The translations under genes were made by a program, and so were the position numbers. DNA of 64,000 nucleotides from Chlamydiota bacterium (GTDB lineage Bacteria > Chlamydiota > Chlamydiia > Chlamydiales > JAAKFR01). Location of the stretch: positions 191,404 through 255,403 of the forward strand of contig JAJFLX010000012.1 of NCBI GenBank assembly GCA_021772465.1, in the 5' to 3' direction. The notes beneath the pieces were generated by a model. That model was not told the DNA's origin, did not search any database, and saw only the letters and a program-made list of their open reading frames with translations. This document shows positions 49,265 to 59,578 of the stretch, piece by piece. Position 1 is the first letter of the stretch, and every line of letters starts with the position of its first letter.

Positions 49265-50495
49265 CGATATAACTCACTTGTTTTGTAAGAATTCCTTCTG
49301 GTGAAAAGAGCGTGGCAATCCCTCTACCCCGCTCGACTTGTGAGACCAGAGTTTTGTCTGCACGCCTGTAGTACTCCCCTTTCATGAGCCGGTCTTGGGT
49401 GTACTCTTCGACGAGCATCAAGGTGCCATCGGGGTACCACGCTGTGAGCATCCCTTGTTTCTTGTTCTCGCACAGCTCACGAAGGCTTTCGAGCTGTCCA
49501 CTCGGATACCACGTTTTCATCGGTCCCTGCAAAATTCCTTTATCCCAGGTGAGAAGAAGTTTGGGCTGCTCAGTGTGCAAAAAATATTCGATCTCTTCCC
49601 CATGCTTGAGGTCATTTTTTTGGTGATAGAGAAGGGTGAGTTCTCCGTGCTCATTGAACTGCTTGACGACTCCCTCGGGAACCCCCATTTGATAGGTTTG
49701 GAGTTGCTGCAAGTGGGCCCTTCCAAAGAGGGCTCGCTCTCCCCACCCATTTTGGACAGTCGATACAAGCCTCCCCTCTATATCAAAATATTCACCCTCG
49801 ATAAGGCGATTGGAGCGAAATTCCTCTCGGTAAACGATTGCACCATCGGGCCAGTACCGAAAAGAGGGCCCCTCTTTTTTTTCATCGATATAAGAGATCT
49901 CTTGGAAAAGAGACCCGTTTTCAAGATAGATTTTTTCCGAGCGAGCAGGGCAATTTTTGTCGTAGGAGGTAGTTTTCCAAAGCGCACCATTTTGGTGATA
50001 GAAGAGCGAGGGACCTTCGAGCACCCCCTTTTCATAATGAATCTCAGCTGCAAGATTTCCCGATTCATCCCATGCACTGCTTAAGCCGTCAAACAGCCAG
50101 CTTTGCATCGCTTGTGTGTTCAAATCGGCTGTCCCACTGATCACCGTCGCTTCAATTTTGAGCTGCCCATTTGCAAACCACTCTCTGTAGGTGCCATGGG
50201 CTCTGCCGTTGATTGCTTCAAGGTATTGTTTGACTTGCCCATTTGGATGGTAGCTTGTGAGGCAAGAGCGCGCGTCGCCCTCGGGACTTCTCGAGTAGAC
50301 CCGCATCACTTTCTGGTAGGGTTGAGACTCTAGAAAGTTGGTTTTTTCGTATTCTTGGAGGCGGTCGCGGTTACTGACAGTTTCACTAAGGCCATTATGA
50401 TCAAGGATATTGATGCTAGTGAGGTGATCATCCGCAGGGCGGAGTGCACAACTCGATAGGAGCCAGGTGATTAAAAAAAAGGGAATCAATCTCAT
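49239..50495 (-). CDS. Lipoprotein with MORN_2/YwqK-type repeats
   Basis: Lipobox LLSSCA; repeated YHPNGQVKQYLE..., WFANGQLKIEA, WYPSGQLESLRE, WYPDGTLMLVEEY. Confidence 0.85.
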   Translation of the reverse strand: MRLIPFFLITWLLSSCALRPADDHLTSINILDHNGLSETVSNRDRLQEYEKTNFLESQPYQKVMRVYSRSPEGDARSCLTSYHPNGQVKQYLEAINGRAHGTYREWFANGQLKIEATVISGTADLNTQAMQSWLFDGLSSAWDESGNLAAEIHYEKGVLEGPSLFYHQNGALWKTTSYDKNCPARSEKIYLENGSLFQEISYIDEKKEGPSFRYWPDGAIVYREEFRSNRLIEGEYFDIEGRLVSTVQNGWGERALFGRAHLQQLQTYQMGVPEGVVKQFNEHGELTLLYHQKNDLKHGEEIEYFLHTEQPKLLLTWDKGILQGPMKTWYPSGQLESLRELCENKKQGMLTAWYPDGTLMLVEEYTQDRLMKGEYYRRADKTLVSQVERGRGIATLFSPEGILTKQVSYIDGNPLIEE

Positions 50496-51112
50496 TTTAC
50501 AAACTCTTTTTTCAATAGGTTTAGGGTGAGTTCAAAGTTTTGGTTGCCACCTACATGCTCCTTCCTTTTGAGTTGAAAGTCAGTGATGAGAAGAAGCGGC
50601 TGATTGGATTTATGGTCTTCAAGCAGGCTCAAAATCGTTTTAAGGTTCTCCCCATCCACCTCCACAGGTTGCGTCAGTGTATAGAGCGTCTCTTGGAGGC
50701 CATTTTTGCTTTGCGGTGCGGCATCGCGAAATATTAGGCGATTGTTTCCACCTTGAATGAATGCGAGCCGTTTTTCTGCAGCCTCATTGCCAGTGTATTG
50801 AGGGGCGTTCATCAACTCTTCGATAGCTTGGCACTCCTTTCCCAAAAGGGGAAGCGCTTCAAGCTGGTGTTCAAGGTAGAAGGGGTCGGGCTCAGCGTGG
50901 ATCTCTCGAAGTGCTACATTGAGCGCTTGCTTGGCAGTTTGGCTCTTCACGAGGTTGTCAATGTAGATGAGGCGGTAGTGGACAAAATCCCACTCTTTTT
51001 GAGTTTGAAGATGGTGCCAACCAAGGTAAAAAAGAGGGAGTAGTCCCAGCAAGACAAGATAGAGGAGTTGGCGCGAGAGGGGGAGCGATTTGAGGGCCGG
51101 TTTCCACTTCAT
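50492..51112 (-). CDS. Bitopic inner-membrane protein, PilN/PilO- or GspM-like (tentative)
   Basis: Short cytoplasmic N-terminus, one TM (QLLYLVLLGLLPLFYLGWHHL), then soluble domain; starts at the stop of the GspL-like ORF. Confidence 0.6.
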   Translation of the reverse strand: MKWKPALKSLPLSRQLLYLVLLGLLPLFYLGWHHLQTQKEWDFVHYRLIYIDNLVKSQTAKQALNVALREIHAEPDPFYLEHQLEALPLLGKECQAIEELMNAPQYTGNEAAEKRLAFIQGGNNRLIFRDAAPQSKNGLQETLYTLTQPVEVDGENLKTILSLLEDHKSNQPLLLITDFQLKRKEHVGGNQNFELTLNLLKKEFVK

Positions 51113-52437
51113 TACCAATACCTCGTTTTGTCTTTGAGAAAAAATGAGGTGCGGTATTTTCCCTTGCCCGTCTGCCATGAGATCTCTTGGGAGGCATTGA
51201 TGATCGGGTTTGGGGCGAGTAGTTCCTCGTGGAAAGCAGTTGCCTCTGCGGGACTTTTCGCTGTAAATTCCACGTCTACCTTCACCTGATAATGTTGTTT
51301 GGGGTGAGAGAGGTCAGGCCGCTTTACCATCTTGTAGTTGAGTGAAGTGATTTCAATTTTCGGCTCGAGCGCGGTCAGCCAACCGAGCAATTCGTGCACA
51401 GTGGGAAGGTTCGGTACGAGCGGATAGAGCTCAGGTTCTGCTCGGATCGTTTGCTCGATCCCATTGAGCTTTTGAAGATAGCCCTGAGCTGAGGTGGGGG
51501 GAGGCGTCTCACTTAAATAAGTAAAGAGAGCCGCAATTTTTTTTTGCTGCATCTCAAATGAGACTTTACTCCACCCATAACAAGAGCCGATGAGAAGGGC
51601 GGTGCAAAGAAAAAAAGTCGTGAGAGGTTTTTTGATCCGGCGCCACTGGTAGGGGTAGACCAAAGTTTTTTGACGGAAGTCGGGCCCTGTGGCAGAAAGA
51701 GCAGCTCCAAGAGCGACAGCATGCTCTTCGAGTTCATCTATGCGCAGCCCTAAAGCTCGTGGCGTGCGCACCTCCTTGTTTGTGGCCTTGCCGATAGCTT
51801 CGCGTCCCTTTCCAATCAGATAGACGGCTTCTATTGGAAGGCGGTGTGCTGCTGCAAAACTGAGGGCTGTTTTGTGAACTTCAAGACCGATCTCTTCGCT
51901 TCTGTCAAAAGCCCTCGCTGCAATCAAGTTTCCCCGATCTACTAAGATACAGGTGACCAGTTCACGCCCTTCATGGACAAGAAAAAGAGGGGAGTCGGCA
52001 AATTCAAAAGTTTTTGAAAGGGCTGCAAGAGCGTAGGGGGTACAAGTGACTCGTTCAGGCTCGATCCCTTCCTCTCGGAGGGTCTCGAGATGGCGCTCGA
52101 CCATATCGATGCGTGTTGCAAAAACTGTGACATGGTTGCCTCGCGCTGCAGGCTCCGCCTGGAGGATGGCATTTTCGATAGGATAGGGGAGTAAAGGTTC
52201 TATTTGAAAAGAGAGGGCTGCGAGCAACTCTTTACGCTTTTTTACTTGCATTTTCGTGTGACGAACGAGGACTTCTCTCGGAGGGAGGGCTGAAATTAAA
52301 ACCGCATCTCTACTCACAATTCTATCGCTAAGAGAGAGCACCTCCCACCCTTTTCGCGCCGCACGGATTTGGACAGAAGAGAGTGTTGTCCCATCTATGC
52401 CCACATAAACAGGTCTTTTAGGAAAAAAAGCAGACAT
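51112..52437 (-). CDS. PilM/GspL-like protein: actin-fold cytoplasmic domain + TM + periplasmic ferredoxin-like domain (tentative)
   Basis: VYVGIDGTTLSSVQIRAARKGWEVL..., LLAALSFQIEPLLPYPIENAILQ, LEEHAVALGAALSA; TM TTFFLCTALLIGSCYGW; C-terminal VKVDVEFTAKSPAEATAFHEELL. Confidence 0.65.
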   Translation of the reverse strand: MSAFFPKRPVYVGIDGTTLSSVQIRAARKGWEVLSLSDRIVSRDAVLISALPPREVLVRHTKMQVKKRKELLAALSFQIEPLLPYPIENAILQAEPAARGNHVTVFATRIDMVERHLETLREEGIEPERVTCTPYALAALSKTFEFADSPLFLVHEGRELVTCILVDRGNLIAARAFDRSEEIGLEVHKTALSFAAAHRLPIEAVYLIGKGREAIGKATNKEVRTPRALGLRIDELEEHAVALGAALSATGPDFRQKTLVYPYQWRRIKKPLTTFFLCTALLIGSCYGWSKVSFEMQQKKIAALFTYLSETPPPTSAQGYLQKLNGIEQTIRAEPELYPLVPNLPTVHELLGWLTALEPKIEITSLNYKMVKRPDLSHPKQHYQVKVDVEFTAKSPAEATAFHEELLAPNPIINASQEISWQTGKGKYRTSFFLKDKTRYW

Positions 52438-52486
52438 CGGGAGAAATTATAGTGGGGAAATAGTTGTTTGAAAAGAAAAAAAGAAG

Positions 52487-52756
52487 ATGTTAGGATACTT
52501 AGGTCTTATGATTATCTATCTACTTGAAGCTGTTTTTACGACTTACACGTTTATGCTGCTCGTTCGCGTGTTTGGCTCTTGGTTTCCCAAGCTCGCTAAT
52601 AGCCGCTTCATGCGCTTTGTCTCCTATTATACAGACCCCTATCTCAACCTCTTTCGACGAGTGATCCCCCCCCTTGGCATGCTCGACTTGAGTCCCATGG
52701 TCGCCTTCTTTTCACTCCAGATCATCCATTGGGCCCTCTTTGCAGCGATTCAATGA
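52487..52756 (+). CDS. YggT family membrane protein
   Basis: Two TM segments around SRFMRFVSYYTDPYLNLFRRVIPPLGMLDLSPMVAFF. Confidence 0.88.
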   Translation: MLGYLGLMIIYLLEAVFTTYTFMLLVRVFGSWFPKLANSRFMRFVSYYTDPYLNLFRRVIPPLGMLDLSPMVAFFSLQIIHWALFAAIQ

Positions 52757-53700
52757 AAAATTTTTACGATGAAATTATCTATGCCCCTTTAGCGGGCTGT
52801 TCAGATTACCCATTTAGGGCGATGTCTGCTCGTTACAAGCCTGGCTTGATGTTTTGTGAGATGGTGAAAATGGAGCCCTTGGTTCGAGGGATTCCAAATA
52901 CCTTGCGCATGCTCGACTATAATGAGGCGATGCGTCCCATTGGAGGACAAATCTGTGGAAGTGATCCCAAGCTCGCTGGCCCTGCGGCTCGTATCATTGA
53001 GGAGCACGGGTTTGATGTGGTCGATCTCAATTGCGGCTGTCCTGTCGATAAGGTGACAAAAGACGGAAGCGGATCGGGTATGCTCAAAGACCTCGATCGG
53101 ATAGGGGAGGTGATTGCGAACATGGTCGCGGCTGTCAAGATCCCTGTAAGCCTCAAGATTCGAGCTGGCTGGGATGAGGAAAACATTGTAGCTGCTGAGG
53201 TGACTCGTATAGCAGAAAAAGCGGGAGCTACTGCCATTGTAGTGCATGGAAGAACACGCAAGCAGGCCTACAAGGGGCCTTCAAACTGGGACCACATCAA
53301 GGCGTGCGTCGAGGTAGCCCAAAAGATCAAGGTGGTGGGCAATGGCGATCTTTTCACCCCCGAATCTGCAATCGCCATGCGTGAACAAACAGGGTGCGAT
53401 GGCGTGTTGATTGCAAGAGGCACGATGGGCCAACCCTGGATTGCCGAGGAGATCAGGGCTTTAGCCGCTAAAGAGCCGCTAGCTCCTCGAAACTTTGAAG
53501 CGTGCAGAGAGGCTCTTCTCGATCATTTTGCCCTCTCAGTTGAGTACAAATCGAAACAAGGCGCTCTTATTGACATGCGCAAAGTTTGTTGTTGGTATTT
53601 GAAAAACACCCCAAATGCTCGCGAGTTGCGAAAAAAAGCGAGCCACGCGACCTCTCTTGAAGAGGTCTATGGCCTCATTCATGGATTTGCGAGCGCTTGA
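52753..53700 (+). CDS. tRNA-dihydrouridine synthase
   Basis: IYAPLAGCSDYPFRAM, GFDVVDLNCGCPVDKVTKDGSGSGMLKD, VSLKIRAGWDE, VHGRTRKQAYKGPSNWDHIK. Confidence 0.94.
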   Translation: MKNFYDEIIYAPLAGCSDYPFRAMSARYKPGLMFCEMVKMEPLVRGIPNTLRMLDYNEAMRPIGGQICGSDPKLAGPAARIIEEHGFDVVDLNCGCPVDKVTKDGSGSGMLKDLDRIGEVIANMVAAVKIPVSLKIRAGWDEENIVAAEVTRIAEKAGATAIVVHGRTRKQAYKGPSNWDHIKACVEVAQKIKVVGNGDLFTPESAIAMREQTGCDGVLIARGTMGQPWIAEEIRALAAKEPLAPRNFEACREALLDHFALSVEYKSKQGALIDMRKVCCWYLKNTPNARELRKKASHATSLEEVYGLIHGFASA

Positions 53701-53751
53701 GTCTCATTTTCTAGGTTCACGATTATTTTCAATTGAGATAGACTCTCTTGG

Positions 53752-54984
53752 ATGAAAGAGGGGAGTGTATTAGGAGGGATTCTACTGCTCGCAGGGAGCT
53801 GCATCGGAGCGGGTATGCTCGCCCTGCCCGTCATCACTGGGATTGCAGGTTTTGTTCCCTCCCTCTTTCTTTTTGTCGTTGCATGGCTTTTTATGACTTC
53901 AACAGGGCTTCTTCTTTTAGAAGCTAACCTCACACTTGGCCACGAGCTTAGCTTGATTTCTATCGCTGAAAAGACTCTCGGCAAGGGAGGAAAGGTACTC
54001 TGTTGGTTCCTCTTTCTCCTCCTTTTTTATTGTTTAAGTGTCGCGTATGTTGCCGCGAGTGGCTCGATTCTTCAAGGCCTTGCCGCTGATCTTTTCAATG
54101 TTTCTATTCCTGCATGGGGCGGGAGCGTGCTTTTTACTACTATTTTTGCCCTTGTTCTTTACGTTGGAACGCGCGAAGTCGATTTGGTCAATCGATGGAT
54201 GATGATCGCTTTGGTGTTTTGCTATTTGACGTTAATAGCTCTTGGCAGCCGCCATATACAGGCAAGTAATTTGACCGTTTATCATTGGAAATATGCCTAC
54301 ATGGCTCTTCCTGTCGTGATCATCTCTTTTGGCTTTCACAATATGATTCCCTCTCTTGCGATGTACCTCAAAGGAGATCGGAGGCGACTATTTATCACTG
54401 TTGTCATCGGCAGCTCTATCCCTTTGCTCGTCTATCTCGTATGGGAAGTTGTGATGCTTGGAATCATTCCAATCGGAGGGCGAGCTGGACTATTAGAAGC
54501 ACTCGATCAAGGGCAAGCGGCCACGTCAGCTCTTCGAGGGGTGGTTGGAAAATCTTGGGTGAATACCGTGGCAGGCGCCTTTGCGCTTTTCGCAATTATC
54601 ACCTCCTTTTTAGCGCAACAGCTCAGTATTGTCGATTTTCTGGCCGATGGCTTTAAAATGGCAAAAGTGGGAGTGAAACGCTTCTTTTTGATCGGTCTCT
54701 CGATCACGCCTCCCTTCGTATTTGCTCTGCTCTATCCAGGCGTTTTTATTCAAGCGCTCAACTGGGCAGGGGGATTTTCAGCCGTCATATTATTTGGAAT
54801 CATGCCCGCTTTGATGGTATGGGTGCTCCGCTATAAGAGGAGGCTTTCAAAAGTTCCTCTTTTGCCCCTAGGACGCCCTTTGCTCATTCTCGTCTTGTGC
54901 ATTGCGAGTCTCATTTTTCTCATCGAGCTCGCCCAAGAACTCGGTTTTTCAGTTATCCCCCCTCAGGTTGAGGCAGTACCATGA
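53752..54984 (+). CDS. tyrP: Aromatic amino acid permease (HAAAP/TyrP family), copy 1
   Basis: [50 protein letters not shown]. Confidence 0.9.
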   Translation: MKEGSVLGGILLLAGSCIGAGMLALPVITGIAGFVPSLFLFVVAWLFMTSTGLLLLEANLTLGHELSLISIAEKTLGKGGKVLCWFLFLLLFYCLSVAYVAASGSILQGLAADLFNVSIPAWGGSVLFTTIFALVLYVGTREVDLVNRWMMIALVFCYLTLIALGSRHIQASNLTVYHWKYAYMALPVVIISFGFHNMIPSLAMYLKGDRRRLFITVVIGSSIPLLVYLVWEVVMLGIIPIGGRAGLLEALDQGQAATSALRGVVGKSWVNTVAGAFALFAIITSFLAQQLSIVDFLADGFKMAKVGVKRFFLIGLSITPPFVFALLYPGVFIQALNWAGGFSAVILFGIMPALMVWVLRYKRRLSKVPLLPLGRPLLILVLCIASLIFLIELAQELGFSVIPPQVEAVP

Positions 54985-56177
54985 TCGGCCAGGGCAATCG
55001 ACTTTTAGGCGCCGTACTGCTCGTTTCAGGGACAACCATTGGCGCAGGGATGCTCGCTTTACCCATCACCACAGGGCTTGCCGGCTTTTTTCCCTCACTG
55101 ATTATCATGACATTCATCTGGCTCTATATGATGCTCACCGCCTTCTACTTACTGGAGGTAAATCTTCGACTCAAAGGGGAGAGCAATTTGATCTCGATGA
55201 TGCGCCACACACTCGGCCGTCCAGGAGAGATCGTCGCTTGGATCACTTACCTTCTTCTTCTCTACTCGCTTACAGCGGCTTATCTTGTGGGGTGTTCCCA
55301 GATCATTGAAAATGTGCTCTCACCTTTTCTCCCCGCCCCATTGGCTGTTTGGGTGTGGCCTCTTATGGTCTTTGTACTGTTTGCACTTTTTGTTTACTTT
55401 GGAACCGAAGCGGTCGACCTTCTGAATCGTTTTTTCATGGTCGGCTTGGCGCTCATGTATCTCGTATTTATATCTTTTGGATATCCTCAATTAGAACTCC
55501 CTTTACTTGCACACCTCGACTGGAAGTACCTTCTCCCTTCGGTCTCTGTTGTTTTGACAACTTTTGGCTACCACGTGATCATCCCCACACTGACGACCTA
55601 TCTCGACCACAACCCCAAACATCTCAAGCAGGCGATATTTATAGGGAGCGCGATCCCTTTTGTTATCTACGTCTGCTGGCAACTTCTGGTGATGGGAGTG
55701 GTGCCTGCATATGGAGAGTATAGCCTCACAGAGGCTGCTCATAAGGGAATGCAAGTCACCTTCTTTCTCTCGATTCTTTTGGCAAACCCCTGGGTGGGAC
55801 TCGCTGTGCGCGCCTTTGCTTTTTGCGCCATTGTCACTTCCCTTTTAGGGGTATCGCTCAGTCTCTCTGACTTTCTAGCAGATGGACTTAAAGTGCCGCG
55901 AACACACCTTGGAAGGGCGGGGGTCATCCTGCTCACTTTTCTTCCCCCTCTTTTCTTTGCCCTCTTTTTCCCCAGAGGTTTTCAAACTGCGCTCGAGTAT
56001 GCGGGCATTTTTGTCGTGATTCTATTGGCACTTCTCCCTACTTTGATGGCTTGGAGTGAACGGGCTGGGGGGAGAGATTTGATCGACTCAGAATTTCGAG
56101 TTCCGGGAGGCAAGATTTTGATGACTCTATCGGTTGGGATTGCACTTCTTTTGCTTGGAATTGAGGTGTTTATATGA
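54981..56177 (+). CDS. tyrP: Aromatic amino acid permease (HAAAP/TyrP family), copy 2
   Basis: [34 protein letters not shown]; tandem paralog of the preceding gene. Confidence 0.9.
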   Translation: MIGQGNRLLGAVLLVSGTTIGAGMLALPITTGLAGFFPSLIIMTFIWLYMMLTAFYLLEVNLRLKGESNLISMMRHTLGRPGEIVAWITYLLLLYSLTAAYLVGCSQIIENVLSPFLPAPLAVWVWPLMVFVLFALFVYFGTEAVDLLNRFFMVGLALMYLVFISFGYPQLELPLLAHLDWKYLLPSVSVVLTTFGYHVIIPTLTTYLDHNPKHLKQAIFIGSAIPFVIYVCWQLLVMGVVPAYGEYSLTEAAHKGMQVTFFLSILLANPWVGLAVRAFAFCAIVTSLLGVSLSLSDFLADGLKVPRTHLGRAGVILLTFLPPLFFALFFPRGFQTALEYAGIFVVILLALLPTLMAWSERAGGRDLIDSEFRVPGGKILMTLSVGIALLLLGIEVFI

Positions 56178-57214
56178 AAAAAATTTTGATGACGGGCGAC
56201 CGCCCTACGGGAAAACTGCATCTCGGCCACTGGGTTGGCTCTATTAAAAATAGAGTCGCTATGCAAGAGAAATACAACTGCTTTTTTCTCATTGCCGACC
56301 TCCATACTTTGACGACAAAACCACATAAAAAAGACATTTTGGAGATGCGGAGCCACATCCACGAAGTGGTGCTCGATTGGCTCTCTTGCGGGATAGATCC
56401 AGACGTTTCTACCCTCTATTTGCAATCGGCAATTCCAGAAATCTACGAACTCAATCTCCTCTTTGAGATGCTCGTCTCTTTAAATCGTCTCACAGGGCTT
56501 CCTAGTCTCAAAGAGATGGCGCGCAATGCCCAGATCCCCGAAGAGAGCCTCCCCTTTGGGCTTGTTGGGTACCCCGTTTTGCAAACAGCAGACATCTTGC
56601 TCCCAGGGGCGCATGTCGTTCCTGTGGGGAAAGACAACGAGTCTCATGTCGAGCTTGCGAGAGACATTGCGCGTCGATTTAACCAGTATTATGGAGAGGT
56701 CTTTCCCCTGCCAGAAGTGCTTCTGAGTGATACCCCGACTTTGCTGGGGTTAGATGGGAAGGGGAAGATGAGTAAATCTGCCGGCAATTCACTCTATCTG
56801 TCAGATGACTCTAAGGTGGTGGCAAAGAAGATCCGAGGGATGTACACCGATCCGAATCGAATCCATGCCAACGTGCCGGGTAGAGTTGAGGGGAATCCCC
56901 TTTTTCAGTTTCACGAAGAGTTTAACCCTCTTCAAGATGAAGTGGAGCATTTCAAAGAGCGCTACCGAGCAGGAACTATTGGAGATGTTGAGATCAAAGA
57001 GCGGCTCATCGAAGTGGTCAATGAGCTTCTTGAGCCGATCCGTGAGAGGAGACGGGATTTTGAGTCCCGGAAAGGTTTTGTGGAGCAGGTAATCTACTCA
57101 GGTACTCTAAAAATGCGCGAGATTGCCTCACACTCACTACGTTCAGTCCGCTCTGCGATGGGCTTGCAGGGAGCTTGGAAGAAGATTTCCAAGGTTGCCC
57201 GTAGTAGCTCGTGA
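56174..57214 (+). CDS. trpS: Tryptophanyl-tRNA synthetase
   Basis: [72 protein letters not shown] (KMSKS). Confidence 0.96.
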   Translation: MKKILMTGDRPTGKLHLGHWVGSIKNRVAMQEKYNCFFLIADLHTLTTKPHKKDILEMRSHIHEVVLDWLSCGIDPDVSTLYLQSAIPEIYELNLLFEMLVSLNRLTGLPSLKEMARNAQIPEESLPFGLVGYPVLQTADILLPGAHVVPVGKDNESHVELARDIARRFNQYYGEVFPLPEVLLSDTPTLLGLDGKGKMSKSAGNSLYLSDDSKVVAKKIRGMYTDPNRIHANVPGRVEGNPLFQFHEEFNPLQDEVEHFKERYRAGTIGDVEIKERLIEVVNELLEPIRERRRDFESRKGFVEQVIYSGTLKMREIASHSLRSVRSAMGLQGAWKKISKVARSSS

Positions 57215-57560
57215 TATCTTCCTCTTTTCCAAATAAAAGAATATAAGCCACAGCTGAAGTGACAGCTCCAATACTCATCTGTTTGGTGGGGAGGACCCCA
57301 AAGTAGTTGCAAAGGCCCAATGTGATCACTGTGAGCGCTGTCAGATTATAGAGAATGTTATAGCTCTTGTTTTCTTTTGAAAAAGGGTGTTGTCCCATCG
57401 AGACTTGACCTGCTAGAAGGACCGCTCCCCCTCCTAGGATCCACCATTTTGCCTGATAGGAGGGGAGCCTCCCTGCGATGCACATCCCCCCTGTCGCTAG
57501 AAGGGTGAAGGTAGCTAACATGCCAGCTACTGAAACTGTCGAAATTAAACACCCTTTCAT
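57018..57560 (-). CDS. Hypothetical membrane protein whose 3' end overlaps trpS antisense by 197 bp
   Basis: Four TM-like stretches in the first ~115 aa; Ser/Pro-rich tail lies antisense to trpS. Confidence 0.55.
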   Translation of the reverse strand: MKGCLISTVSVAGMLATFTLLATGGMCIAGRLPSYQAKWWILGGGAVLLAGQVSMGQHPFSKENKSYNILYNLTALTVITLGLCNYFGVLPTKQMSIGAVTSAVAYILLFGKEEDITSYYGQPWKSSSKLPASPSQSGLNVVSVRQSRAFLEYLSRLPAPQNLSGTQNPVSSHGSAQEAH

Positions 57561-57595
57561 GCTAACATATTAACTTTATCCCTAATTCCAAATCA

Positions 57596-59578
57596 ATGTT
57601 TGAAATAGAAACTAACTTTCTCCCTTGTGGGGATCAGCCTGCTGCCATTGAGAAACTTAGTAAAGGAATTCTTGAAGGGAAACGCGCCCAAGTCTTGCTG
57701 GGGATCACAGGTTCAGGAAAGACGTTTACCATGGCAAATGTGGTCCAAAAAGTGCAGAAGCCGACTCTTGTGCTAGCTCATAATAAGACCCTTGCAGCCC
57801 AGCTCTACGAGGAGTTCAAGCATTTTTTTCCAAATAATGCCGTTGAATACTTTGTCTCTTACTACGACTACTACCAACCTGAGGCCTACCTTCCGAGGAC
57901 CGACACCTACATTGAAAAGGATCTTTCCATCAACGATGAGATCGATAAACTCCGCCTCTCAGCCACAAGGTCGCTTCTCGAGCGTGACGATGTACTCATT
58001 GTGAGCTCAGTCTCTTGTATCTACGGCCTTGGCATGCCCGAACACTACGCTCAAATGAACCTCAGCTTTCACGTAGGGGAGAATAAACGGCGTGACGACC
58101 TGCTGCTTCACTTAGTTGAGATGCACTACAAACGCAACGATGTCGATTTTTTCCGTGGAATTTTTAGAGTTCGTGGAGATGTTTTGGAGATCTACCCTGC
58201 TTATGAGCAAGACCTAGCTTATCGCATAGAATTTTTTGATGAAGAGATCGAGCGCATCAGTGAGATAGACCCACTTACAGGAAGGGTGCGTCAAAGACTC
58301 GACACCTTTACCCTCTACCCCGGCTCTCACCATGTCACACCCCACGAGGTGCGACTGAAGGCAATGGAAACGATTAAGAGCGAACTCGAAGAACGGACCG
58401 CCTATTTTGAGTCGGAGGGCCAGCTTCTCGAACGTGAGCGGATCTTGCAAAGGACTCAGTACGATCTTGAGATGATCAAAGAGATTGGTTTTTGCAAGGG
58501 CGTAGAAAATTATTCCCGCCATTTTTCGGGCCGCAGTGAGGGAGATTCCCCCTCATGCCTTCTCAACTACTTTCCTGATGACTACCTTTTAATTGTCGAC
58601 GAATCTCACCAAACGATTCCACAACTGCACGCCATGTACAATGGGGACCGTGCCCGCAAGCAGTCGCTCGTCGATTTCGGCTTTCGCCTCCCTTCTGCTT
58701 ATGACAACCGTCCCCTCCGTTTTGAAGAGGTTTATGAGAGGATTCATCAAGTGGTTTTTGTTTCGGCTACACCCGGCAAATGGGAGATGGAAGAGGCGAG
58801 CGGGGAGGTGATTGAACAGATCATCCGTCCCACAGGGCTGCTCGACCCTGAAATTGAAGTGCGCCCTGCAAAGGGGCAAGTCGATGATGTTCTCGATGAG
58901 ATTCGTATCCACGCGGCTAAGGGGGGGCGGGTACTTGTCACAACTTTGACCAAGCGACTCTCTGAGGATCTCACAAAATTTTTGCTCGACCTCGGGGTCA
59001 AAGCGAAATACCTCCACTCTGATATTGACACCCTTGAGCGGATTCAGATTTTGCGTGACCTGCGGCTCGGCACTTTCGATGTGCTCGTGGGGATCAACCT
59101 TCTTCGAGAGGGGCTCGATCTTCCAGAGGTTTCATTAGTTGCCATCCTCGATGCCGATAAAGAGGGCTTTTTGAGAAGTGAAACGGCCCTCGTCCAAACC
59201 TGTGGGCGGGCGGCTCGCAACAGCGAGGGGCGTGTCATCATGTATGCCGATCGAAAGACTACCGCTATCTCCAATACGCTTGCCATTACTGAAAAACGGC
59301 GTAAAAAACAGATCGCTTACAACAAAGAGCATGGCATCACACCCCGTACTATCGCAAGAAAAATTGGTGCTGAGATAAGCCTTGGGAGGCCTGAGCCTGA
59401 AGAGCCTGTGATCACTGTTCATGAGAAAAATCACGAATATCTCACTCCAAAAGATCTTGAAAAGAAGAGCCGTGAATATGAAAGGTTGATGCGACAAGCC
59501 GCAAAAGAGTATGATTTCGAAGCTGCAGCTAAATTTCGTGACCTGATGCGTAAATACCGTAACCTGGAAATGTCTTGA
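57596..59578 (+). CDS. uvrB: Excinuclease ABC subunit B
   Basis: [39 protein letters not shown]-terminal UVR motif. Confidence 0.98.
   Translation: MFEIETNFLPCGDQPAAIEKLSKGILEGKRAQVLLGITGSGKTFTMANVVQKVQKPTLVLAHNKTLAAQLYEEFKHFFPNNAVEYFVSYYDYYQPEAYLPRTDTYIEKDLSINDEIDKLRLSATRSLLERDDVLIVSSVSCIYGLGMPEHYAQMNLSFHVGENKRRDDLLLHLVEMHYKRNDVDFFRGIFRVRGDVLEIYPAYEQDLAYRIEFFDEEIERISEIDPLTGRVRQRLDTFTLYPGSHHVTPHEVRLKAMETIKSELEERTAYFESEGQLLERERILQRTQYDLEMIKEIGFCKGVENYSRHFSGRSEGDSPSCLLNYFPDDYLLIVDESHQTIPQLHAMYNGDRARKQSLVDFGFRLPSAYDNRPLRFEEVYERIHQVVFVSATPGKWEMEEASGEVIEQIIRPTGLLDPEIEVRPAKGQVDDVLDEIRIHAAKGGRVLVTTLTKRLSEDLTKFLLDLGVKAKYLHSDIDTLERIQILRDLRLGTFDVLVGINLLREGLDLPEVSLVAILDADKEGFLRSETALVQTCGRAARNSEGRVIMYADRKTTAISNTLAITEKRRKKQIAYNKEHGITPRTIARKIGAEISLGRPEPEEPVITVHEKNHEYLTPKDLEKKSREYERLMRQAAKEYDFEAAAKFRDLMRKYRNLEMS

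Noticed and set aside
53699-53746. Possible attenuator or T-box-like hairpin upstream of tyrP (gagtct...agactc)
   Set aside because: Only a 6-bp stem with a long loop; no T-box or leader peptide recognised in the 51-bp gap.
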